Positions 1 through 5,360 of a stretch of 6,219 bases of DNA are shown here, piece by piece. Position 1 is the stretch's first letter; each line of letters opens with the position of its first letter. The translations under genes and the position numbers were made by a program. Under the pieces are notes generated by a model. The model saw only the letters and a program-made list of their open reading frames with translations, was not told the DNA's origin and did no database searches. This stretch comes from Candidatus Bathyarchaeota archaeon. GTDB taxonomy: Archaea; Thermoproteota; Bathyarchaeia; 40CM-2-53-6; RBG-13-38-9. The stretch covers positions 1 through 6,219 of the forward strand of contig JAGLGJ010000068.1 in the NCBI GenBank assembly GCA_023144075.1. The letters run 5' to 3'.

Positions 1-569
1 ACATGAAATCCAACCTGGAGATAGTTAAACGGAATACCGACCGTTTACTAAAACTCACCAGAGAACTTCTTGACCTGCGCCGAATGGAATCTGGAAAACT
101 AGAATTGAATAAAGAAAATCTAGACTATCAAAAGATCATTAAGAATTGCCTAGAAGAGATTAATCCATTATTTGAAGAAAAACAGCAGATACTTAACATC
201 AAATTACCAAAAGAACAATTGATTATTAAAGCAGATAATATCAGGCTCAGCCAAATTCTAATGAACCTTCTAAGCAATGCTAACAAATTCACTCCAGAAA
301 AAGGGGGAATAAGCGTAATTGTTGAAAACACAAATGGCGAAATTCGAACAACGATATCCGATTCTGGAATTGGTATTAGAAAAGAAGATATTAACAGAAT
401 TTTCGAACCATTCTCATCTATCAAGAAGCCGACTTATATCAAAGGAACTGGCCTAGGTTTAAGCGTAACTAAAGGTCTCGTAGAAGCTCACGGAGGCAGA
501 ATAAAAGTCAATTCACAAGGTGAAGGAAAAGGAACAAACTTTACTTTTAATCTACCAAAATCAAAGTGA
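1..569 (+). CDS. Sensor histidine kinase, C-terminal part (5' end outside the window)
   Basis: This is the kinase half of a two-component sensor, which autophosphorylates on a histidine and passes the phosphate to a response regulator. Counting from the ATG at position 3, residues 1-35 form the second helix of the dimerisation domain. An HATPase_c domain follows: N box at 83-98 (NLLSNANKFTP), G1 box DSGIGI at 120-125, F box FEPF at 134-137 and G2 box GTGLGLSV at 148-155. All ATP-binding boxes look intact. The phospho-accepting histidine and any sensor or membrane segments are not visible and must lie upstream, so the ATG at 3 is almost certainly internal and the gene is partial. The stop is 6 nt before the response-regulator start, so the two are probably co-transcribed partners. 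The input signal cannot be inferred. The kinase assignment is certain; specificity is unknown. Confidence 0.93.
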   Translation, partial: MKSNLEIVKRNTDRLLKLTRELLDLRRMESGKLELNKENLDYQKIIKNCLEEINPLFEEKQQILNIKLPKEQLIIKADNIRLSQILMNLLSNANKFTPEKGGISVIVENTNGEIRTTISDSGIGIRKEDINRIFEPFSSIKKPTYIKGTGLGLSVTKGLVEAHGGRIKVNSQGEGKGTNFTFNLPKSK

Positions 570-575
570 CATAAT

Positions 576-1448
576 TTGCCAGATAAAATTTTGATCATTG
601 ACGATGAACCGGATATCAGAGGTGCAGCTAAGATGATTTTGGAAGGCGAAGGATTTCTAATAACAATAGCCACTAATGGTGATGAAGGCATCCAGAAAGC
701 GGAGAAAGAGATACCTGATCTTATACTTTTAGATCTTGTAATGCCTGGTAAGAGCGGACTAGAAACATGCCAGATCCTAAAATCCAAACCTAAGATCAAA
801 CACATACCTGTTGTAACATTCTCCGTTTTAGGTCGAGATGTCGATCGAAAATTGACACAAGATGCAGGCGCAGACGGACACTTAGTGAAACCGTTCACTC
901 CCGACGGAATAACTTCAACAATTAATCAACAATTAGATCTATCAAAACCAAAAAAATTTTTTGAACAGGTAGGAGCAGAATCTTCTGATATTAAAGGAAA
1001 AAAGTTCCTTTTTGAATTCGATCCATTTACACCTTATGAAAGATTGATTAGAGATTTCGCAATAGGATCCATTGCAAACAAAGAGGCAATAGTAGTGTTA
1101 AGCCCTAGCGGCACAAGTATAAGAAAAACACTTGAAAATGAAAAGAATGTAAAAATAATTGACTTGACACCCGACATCATGATATCGTCAATTATTAGTG
1201 AAAATCCCAAGGGTCCATTAAACTTGGTTTATGACAGTCTAACAGATCTTATTTTGTCTACTCAACCTCAATCGGCATATTTGTTTGTTAGAAATTCGTT
1301 AAAATTAATGTCCGACACTAGAATTACTTCATTATTCCTTCTCAATCCCTCTGCACATGAAGAGAAAGATGTATACGGTCTTAGAGGTCTTTTTAGTAGT
1401 CGCATAGTATATGGTAAAGAAGGAGTAAGCAGTCTAAAATTAACCTAG
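576..1448 (+). CDS. Response regulator with C-terminal degenerate KaiC/RecA-like domain
   Basis: Residues 1-120 are a receiver domain. The acidic pair is D9-D10, the phospho-acceptor is D53 (in LLDLVMPG), the switch residue is T81 and the conserved lysine is K105 (in VKPF). No DNA-binding domain follows. Residues 140-290 instead look like a KaiC/RecA fold that has lost its active site. The segment at 141-155 aligns without gaps to the P-loop of the KaiC-like protein encoded at 4454-5206, but FDPFTPYE stands where that protein has GSPGAGKS. The Walker-B-like strand survives (LVYDSLTDL, D220), while the tandem catalytic glutamates are absent. The output is therefore probably protein-protein interaction rather than transcription or ATP hydrolysis (inference). 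The TTG start gives the standard receiver N-terminus, 6 nt after the kinase stop; only a weak GTGA-type ribosome site overlaps that stop. The partner kinase is presumably the upstream gene. Confidence 0.9.
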   Translation: MPDKILIIDDEPDIRGAAKMILEGEGFLITIATNGDEGIQKAEKEIPDLILLDLVMPGKSGLETCQILKSKPKIKHIPVVTFSVLGRDVDRKLTQDAGADGHLVKPFTPDGITSTINQQLDLSKPKKFFEQVGAESSDIKGKKFLFEFDPFTPYERLIRDFAIGSIANKEAIVVLSPSGTSIRKTLENEKNVKIIDLTPDIMISSIISENPKGPLNLVYDSLTDLILSTQPQSAYLFVRNSLKLMSDTRITSLFLLNPSAHEEKDVYGLRGLFSSRIVYGKEGVSSLKLT

Positions 1449-1450
1449 TA

Positions 1451-1456
1451 TTTTTT
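1451..1456 (+). terminator. Oligo-T tract after the two-component operon
   Basis: A run of six T starts 2 nt after the response-regulator stop. Oligo-T alone is the usual archaeal intrinsic termination signal, so this is a reasonable 3' end for the kinase-regulator transcript. No GC-rich hairpin precedes it. The call is positional and unproven. Confidence 0.45.
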
Positions 1457-1458
1457 AT

Positions 1459-1482
1459 TAGTGCGCGCTAGAAGTCACACTA
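1459..1482 (+). promoter_or_regulatory. GC-rich imperfect palindrome and inverted repeat upstream of the alcohol dehydrogenase
   Basis: TAGTGCGCGCTA at 1459-1470 matches its own reverse complement at 10 of 12 positions. TAGTG at 1459-1463 is also complementary to CACTA at 1478-1482. This small GC island lies in otherwise AT-rich DNA, just upstream of the candidate TATA box of the alcohol dehydrogenase. It could be an operator for that promoter or a weak hairpin. No known regulator site is recognised. Confidence 0.25.
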
Positions 1483-1483
1483 G

Positions 1484-1495
1484 TTTTATTTAGAT
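1484..1495 (+). promoter_or_regulatory. Candidate TATA box for the alcohol dehydrogenase
   Basis: The stretch TTTTATTTAGAT is a loose match to an archaeal TATA box. A start of transcription about 25 nt downstream would fall near 1513, giving a leader of about 20 nt that still contains the GAGG ribosome site at 1519-1522. The spacing fits, but the match is weak and no clear BRE is visible. Confidence 0.3.
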
Positions 1496-1518
1496 ATTCA
1501 ATTTAACGTACTATTCCT

Positions 1519-1526
1519 GAGGATGG
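1519..1526 (+). promoter_or_regulatory. Ribosome binding site that decides the TTG start of the alcohol dehydrogenase
   Basis: GAGGATGG resembles the Shine-Dalgarno core. The end of GAGG lies 10 nt before the TTG at 1533 but 16 nt before the in-frame ATG at 1539, so the TTG is favoured. The ATG inside this motif, at 1523, is in another frame and is not the start. Confidence 0.5.
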
Positions 1527-1532
1527 TTACAC

Positions 1533-2726
1533 TTGCGAATGGATTTTACAATTCAAATACCAAAACAAATCTTGTTTGGCGAAGGCACCGTAAAAGAGGT
1601 CCCGCAATTAGCTAAGGAATTTGATGCTAAATCAGGCCTTCTCATCACTGATCCGATTCTTAGTAAAATCGGATTAACCAAACAGGTGCTAGAACCTCTA
1701 AAAGAAACAGGTATGAAAATTGACTTGTTTGATCAAGTGGAACCTGAACCTACCCTCAAATCCGCAGAACAAGTTGTACAATTTGCACGAAAGTCCGTTT
1801 ACGACATAGTCATAGGTTTAGGAGGAGGGAGCTCACTTGACATGGCAAAATTAGCCTCAATAAGTATTACAAATCCAGAGCCAATAACGGATTTCGTTGG
1901 AGTCAAAAAGGTCCGAAAACCAGGCATTCCAAAGATACTCATTCCAACAACTTCGGGAACTGGCTCAGAAATAACAATGAACTCCATCATCTCTAACAAG
2001 CAAGAACATTTGAAAATGGGCATAGTCTCACCACATATTATTGCAGATGTCGCAATTATAGATCCCCTGCTCACTCTAAGTATGCCACCAACAGTAACAG
2101 CATCCACAGGATTAGATGCTTTAACTCATGCTATAGAGTCGTTAATGTCAATAGATCTTAACCCATTCTGTGAGCAACTCGCAAACAAAGCAGTAAGACT
2201 CATCTTTCAAAGCCTACCGACAGCATATAGCAATGGAAGTGATCGTACAGCTAGACAAGAGATGTCTTTAGCCTCAATGCTAGCTGGAATATCTTTGGCA
2301 ATATCTGGAGTATGTGCTGGACATGCGGCAGCTTACACATTTACTGTTACAGTTCCACATGGTGTAGGTTGTGCATTAACGCTTCCTTATGTTATGGAAC
2401 TCAACGCACCGTCATGCCTACCAAAACTCGCAGCAATTTCTGAAGCAGCCCAAGTAAATGAAACTAGAGAAAATAATGAAAAAAATGCTTACAATGCTGT
2501 ACAGGCTGTTAGAAAGCTAATGGAAAAAGTCAACAGTCCTCTATCATTAAAACAAATAGGAATTAAAGAGACCGATATTGATTCGATGGCTGAAAATATA
2601 CTTAAAGTAAAAAGACTCCTTGCTCATAATCCAAAAACTCTTACAATTGAAGATACAAGACCACTATTCAACAGAATGTTTAAAGGAACAGCACTTCCTC
2701 TATCCGATTATAAAAAAATCAATTAA
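1533..2726 (+). CDS. Iron-containing (group III) alcohol dehydrogenase
   Basis: This cytoplasmic NAD(P)-dependent dehydrogenase interconverts alcohols and aldehydes at a divalent metal, usually iron. It has 397 residues, normal for the family. The N-terminal nucleotide-binding half contains GGGSSLD (97-103) and TTSGTGSE (139-146). The helical half supplies the metal ligands D195 and H199 (LDALTHAIES), H264 (in AGHAAAY) and H276 (in VPHG). The last two are 12 residues apart, whereas in E. coli FucO (ligands H263 and H277) they are 14 apart. FucO has a histidine at 267; the corresponding position here appears to be Y268. The TTG start is chosen for its ribosome site, and ATG 1539 would remove only two residues. 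Substrate is unknown. With an ADP-forming synthetase downstream and an AOR nearby, a short-chain alcohol/aldehyde role is likely (inference). Maleylacetate reductase-like enzymes share the fold and are a less likely alternative. Confidence 0.92.
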   Translation: MRMDFTIQIPKQILFGEGTVKEVPQLAKEFDAKSGLLITDPILSKIGLTKQVLEPLKETGMKIDLFDQVEPEPTLKSAEQVVQFARKSVYDIVIGLGGGSSLDMAKLASISITNPEPITDFVGVKKVRKPGIPKILIPTTSGTGSEITMNSIISNKQEHLKMGIVSPHIIADVAIIDPLLTLSMPPTVTASTGLDALTHAIESLMSIDLNPFCEQLANKAVRLIFQSLPTAYSNGSDRTARQEMSLASMLAGISLAISGVCAGHAAAYTFTVTVPHGVGCALTLPYVMELNAPSCLPKLAAISEAAQVNETRENNEKNAYNAVQAVRKLMEKVNSPLSLKQIGIKETDIDSMAENILKVKRLLAHNPKTLTIEDTRPLFNRMFKGTALPLSDYKKIN

Positions 2727-2755
2727 AGACAATTAATATTCGCAATTTTATCCTA

Positions 2756-2761
2756 TTTTTT
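2756..2761 (+). terminator. Oligo-T tract after the alcohol dehydrogenase
   Basis: Six T lie about 30 nt past the alcohol dehydrogenase stop, in a T-rich context and without a preceding GC hairpin. The tract suggests termination here, which would make the downstream synthetase a separate transcription unit. The 147-nt gap is consistent with that. Confidence 0.4.
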
Positions 2762-2802
2762 CAGACATCATGGAAATTCGGAAAAGCCAAAAACCAGTAA
2801 CT

Positions 2803-2819
2803 ATCATAAATCATAATCA
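2803..2819 (+). promoter_or_regulatory. Tandem ATCATAA repeat, possible TATA-like or operator element
   Basis: ATCATAA occurs twice head to tail (2803-2809 and 2810-2816), followed by TCA. It lies 55-70 nt before the synthetase start. The AT-rich repeat could serve as a weak TATA element, giving a leader of about 40 nt, or as a regulator site. It may also be chance in AT-rich DNA. Confidence 0.2.
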
Positions 2820-2861
2820 CTCAAACAACATTAGTGTGAGCTTCATATCGATATTACAGAA

Positions 2862-2870
2862 AGGTTATCA
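2862..2870 (+). promoter_or_regulatory. Ribosome binding site for the synthetase alpha TTG start
   Basis: AGGTTATCA differs at one position from AGGTGATCA, the complement of the archaeal 16S rRNA 3' end, and lies a few nt before the TTG at 2874. It supports that TTG, which also gives a short N-terminal extension before the CoA-binding domain. Confidence 0.5.
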
Positions 2871-2873
2871 CGA

Positions 2874-4298
2874 TTGAATAAAGCAAAATTATCAGAAAAC
2901 GATGAATCAAAGGATCTACTTGATAATTTTTTTTCTCCGAAAAGCATAGCAATAGTGGGTGCTTCTTCGAAACCAGGAAAGATAGGAAATGAACTTGTAA
3001 GGAATATATCACGATACAAGGCTGACGGTCGAATATACCCTATTAATCCTAAATCTGAAAGCATACTAGACTTGAAATGTTACCCATCAATTACCCAAGT
3101 CGAAGACAATATTGACCTAGCCATCTTTGTTGCACAATCCAGCATTTTACCCAAACTAATCGAAGAGGCGGGATCTCACGGTGTAAAAAATGCCATCATA
3201 GTATCTGGTGGCTTTAAAGAAATGGGTGATGAAAGAGGATTTTACCAAGATCAAGTCATGACAAACGCACACAAACATGGTATGCGAATAATTGGGCCTA
3301 ATTGTATCGGAGTTTTCGATAGTAAATCCAAATTTGACACTTTCTTCTATCCACATGATCGAATGGTAAGACCCGATGCAGGAGGTGTCTCATTCATCAC
3401 TCAGAGCGGAACGTTCGGTCTTACTTTCCTTGAGTGGGCAACAAATTCAAAATTAGGAATTCGAAGACTCGTAAGTTTAGGAAATCGTTGTGACGTCAAT
3501 GAGATGGATATAGTTCGATATTTAGGTAGAGATCCGCTGACGAAAGTAATAGCCTTGCATATCGAAAGCTTTAGCGATGGAAGACAGTTAATTGAGGCCG
3601 CAAGAGAAGTCTCTTTAAAAAAGCCCATAATACTACTCAAAACTGGACGAGTTGAAGGATCTAAAGCAGCAATGAGTCATACCGGATCGATGACTGGATC
3701 CTATCAAGTATGTAAATCCATTCTATCGAATTCAGGAATGATAATGGTTGAAACATTCGAAGAACTTTTCGACATCTCAAAGGCTATTGAAAAACAACCT
3801 TTTGCCAAAGGCAAAAACATAACAATAGTCACTAACGCAGCAGGACCGTCTGTAGCTGCTTCTGATCTATTACATGATTTGAACTTGAATATGTACGAAT
3901 ATACCCTAGATACGTTGAAAAAACTTCGTGAGATGTTGCCGACATATGCTGTCATCGGAGAATATGTTGACCTAACTGGAAGTGCTACAAGTGAAGACTA
4001 TGAAAAAACATTTCAAATATTACTTGAAGATCCGAATATTGACGCGATACTGAACTTCGTTGTTTTTTTGAACCCACAATTGTCTCCTGATGTTGTGGAG
4101 GCTATTGCAGCAGCACAAGATCAATGTCGACCAATAGTTACTTGGGCAACGGGAGGAAAATTTGCACAAAAGCTCATTTCTAAACTTGAAGAATTAGGTA
4201 TACCAACCTATCCAACTTCAGAAAGAGCAGTAAAAGCAATTCAAGGATTGATTAGAACAAGTGGGAACGCGCACGTAAACCAACAGCAGATATCGTAA
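2874..4298 (+). CDS. acdA: ADP-forming acetyl/acyl-CoA synthetase, alpha part only
   Basis: The enzyme family converts acyl-CoA, ADP and phosphate to the acid, ATP and CoA, the main archaeal route of ATP synthesis from acetyl-CoA. Residues 19-150 are the Rossmann CoA-binding domain (FFSPKSIAIVGAS at 19-31, GPNCIGV at 141-147). Residues 170-300 are the first ligase domain, with QSGTFG at 177-182. The phosphorylatable histidine is H269 in MSHTGSMTG, and E231 is a likely stabilising glutamate. Residues 310-461 are the third domain, ending in YPTSERAVKAI. The alpha part ends normally at about R461. The last 13 residues are encoded on top of an out-of-frame remnant of the beta (ATP-grasp) part and are probably not native. 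Without ATP-grasp, the protein could be charged by acyl-CoA and phosphate but could not make ATP unless a beta subunit comes from elsewhere. A Pat-type regulatory role is less likely because H269 is retained. Confidence 0.88.
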   Translation: MNKAKLSENDESKDLLDNFFSPKSIAIVGASSKPGKIGNELVRNISRYKADGRIYPINPKSESILDLKCYPSITQVEDNIDLAIFVAQSSILPKLIEEAGSHGVKNAIIVSGGFKEMGDERGFYQDQVMTNAHKHGMRIIGPNCIGVFDSKSKFDTFFYPHDRMVRPDAGGVSFITQSGTFGLTFLEWATNSKLGIRRLVSLGNRCDVNEMDIVRYLGRDPLTKVIALHIESFSDGRQLIEAAREVSLKKPIILLKTGRVEGSKAAMSHTGSMTGSYQVCKSILSNSGMIMVETFEELFDISKAIEKQPFAKGKNITIVTNAAGPSVAASDLLHDLNLNMYEYTLDTLKKLREMLPTYAVIGEYVDLTGSATSEDYEKTFQILLEDPNIDAILNFVVFLNPQLSPDVVEAIAAAQDQCRPIVTWATGGKFAQKLISKLEELGIPTYPTSERAVKAIQGLIRTSGNAHVNQQQIS

Positions 4299-4441
4299 AA
4301 TTTACCGATATGATAAAGAGAGTTCCCTTAGTTTCTGAAATGCCAATTGAAGAAATGAAATTGAACTCTGTAATAGTATTCGATAGTCAATGTGCTGTGG
4401 CAGATGCTCGTATAAAGATTCGATTGGATGGAGAGAAATAG
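4256..4441 (+). pseudogene. C-terminal remnant of the synthetase beta (ATP-grasp) part
   Basis: An open frame of 61 codons begins after an in-frame TAG at 4253-4255 and ends at TAG 4439-4441. Its frame differs from that of the alpha part. From about residue 7 it reads like the last 55 residues of an ADP-forming acetyl-CoA synthetase beta subunit. PTADIVKFTDMIKRV matches the usual final helix, and MKLNSVIVF followed by AVADARIKI matches the usual ELDINP-strand-DARI ending. The typical E-x-D-x-N-P motif appears as EMKLNS, so D and P are lost. The other roughly 170-180 residues of the ATP-grasp domain, including the ATP-binding loop, are absent. The simplest reading is an internal deletion in a once-fused or adjacent alpha-beta gene, with a breakpoint near 4256-4270 and a shifted frame. 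A 43-residue peptide could start at ATG 4310, but it has no clear ribosome site. An assembly collapse is the alternative. Confidence 0.72.
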
Positions 4442-4442
4442 T

Positions 4443-4447
4443 AAAAA
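4443..4447 (-). terminator. Short oligo-T tract after the KaiC-like gene (minus strand)
   Basis: Read on the minus strand, five T follow the KaiC-like stop by about 6 nt. They overlap the edge of the convergent beta remnant. This is a weak candidate terminator based only on position and composition. Confidence 0.3.
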
Positions 4448-4453
4448 GATAGT

Positions 4454-5206
4454 TTAGATACTCCAAGCTGTTGTAGGATAAACAACTATTCCACCTTCAT
4501 CTATTTGATAAATCCTAGTTTGGTCATCATGTTTTGATTCCCTCATTTTCACTATTCTAATTGTTTTAACCGCGCCCTTTCCCATTTCTAAGGACTGCAT
4601 AAGAATTACTCCATGAACAGCATAATCTTCTATGGGTATCTCACCAGCCAGTGATGGCGATCGAAGATCTTCAGTCAGAATACAGGTTGCAGAGGTTTGA
4701 CCTAATATTTCAAGAAGATCTAACATCATTTCCCATCTACGTACATCATCCGGATATTGTAGTGAAAGTGCTGTTAGTGGATCAATAACTATCCGCTCTG
4801 CTTTCCATTCTTCAGCCTTATTTTGTATCACCTTTCCCAGAGCCATAAGAGAGAAGTCGCGTCTACCTACTCTAATATTTCCAACTTTGGTTTGTGCCGG
4901 GGTATGACGAATTGGTGACGCATCAATAAACGCAATTTGGTTTTCGTCCTCCAAGCTCTGAAAGTCCATATCGAAAAGTTTCATTTCTCTATATAACTGA
5001 TGTTTAGACTCTTCTAGAGATACGTAAATTCCGTTTTCTCCAAATTTTGTAGCCCCATTATATAAGTAATGAGAGCAAAAAATTGACTTCCCAGCACCTG
5101 GGGATCCTCTAATTAGAATAATCCTACCTTTTGGAAGACCTCCCTCAAGCATCGAGTCTAGGCCTTCAATTCCCGTTGGAACTTTAGAATAGGATGTACC
5201 TTTCAC
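4454..5206 (-). CDS. Single-domain KaiC-like RecA-superfamily ATPase
   Basis: This is a 250-residue protein with one KaiC/RecA core. The entry motif VPTGIEGLDSMLEGGLPKG (9-27) precedes Walker A GSPGAGKS (34-41). The tandem glutamates are E65-E66 (SLEES), Walker B is IVID with D142, and the family ending is KMRESKHD (220-227) plus a GIVVYP strand. All catalytic motifs are intact, so ATP binding is expected. Archaeal single-domain members are mostly uncharacterised and often linked to signalling; they are not evidence of a circadian clock, and no kaiA or kaiB is visible. GTG at 5206 is the only start between an in-frame stop 18 codons upstream and the entry motif. No good ribosome site precedes it, though a promoter-like element lies about 60-75 nt upstream. 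It converges with the synthetase remnant and follows the AOR gene after a 154-nt gap. Its relation to the degenerate KaiC-like domain in the response regulator is an open question. Confidence 0.9.
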   Translation of the reverse strand: MKGTSYSKVPTGIEGLDSMLEGGLPKGRIILIRGSPGAGKSIFCSHYLYNGATKFGENGIYVSLEESKHQLYREMKLFDMDFQSLEDENQIAFIDASPIRHTPAQTKVGNIRVGRRDFSLMALGKVIQNKAEEWKAERIVIDPLTALSLQYPDDVRRWEMMLDLLEILGQTSATCILTEDLRSPSLAGEIPIEDYAVHGVILMQSLEMGKGAVKTIRIVKMRESKHDDQTRIYQIDEGGIVVYPTTAWSI

Positions 5207-5360
5207 AACTGGCAGGATAGAAGCACCATACTCGACTTTTCCATTACATTGTGATCGCTAATACCTTATACAAATTTCGAAAGAGTGCACTATTACAATG
5301 ACACAACGCAATCAACCAAAGGCATTCGAGATGCAGTTATCCAAGGAGGTCAAACGGTGT
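5207..5360. other. Intergenic gap between the AOR and KaiC-like genes
   Basis: This 154-nt gap holds the candidate KaiC-like promoter on the minus strand. No T-run longer than three is seen after the AOR stop, so where the AOR transcript ends is unclear. The plus strand carries GGAGGT at 5345-5350, followed 6 nt later by GTG at 5357. The frame opened there (48 codons) lies almost wholly antisense to the AOR 3' end and is not called as a gene. Confidence 0.5.
5264..5279 (-). promoter_or_regulatory. Candidate BRE/TATA promoter of the KaiC-like gene
   Basis: On the minus strand the stretch CGAAATTTGTATAAGG combines an A-rich BRE-like start with a TATA-like core. Transcription starting about 25 nt downstream would begin near 5244 and give a leader of roughly 38 nt before the GTG. 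This suggests that the KaiC-like gene is transcribed separately from the AOR gene upstream of it. The call is based on sequence resemblance only. Confidence 0.4.

Noticed and set aside
128..898. Open minus-strand frames at 128-424 and 488-898
   Set aside because: They lie antisense to clear kinase and receiver motifs, have no family resemblance, and are explained by codon bias of the plus-strand genes.
1799..2107. Minus-strand frame of 102 codons inside the alcohol dehydrogenase
   Set aside because: It is fully antisense to the cofactor-binding and metal-binding core, which is conserved and in frame; no recognisable domain.
2322..2363. A sequencing frameshift explaining the short histidine spacing
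   Set aside because: The frame is the same before and after and the loss is a whole number of codons, so an indel error would have to remove exactly six bases.
2843..3955. Minus-strand frames at 2843-3064, 3156-3356, 3401-3640 and 3704-3955
   Set aside because: All are shadows of the synthetase alpha gene, whose protein is continuous and matches its family throughout.
4454..5206. A circadian clock gene
   Set aside because: There is only one KaiC domain and no kaiA or kaiB; single-domain archaeal KaiC-like proteins are common outside clocks.
5207..5360. A MoaD/ThiS-like small gene expected after some AOR genes
   Set aside because: The minus-strand frames here are broken by stops and show no Gly-Gly C-terminus.
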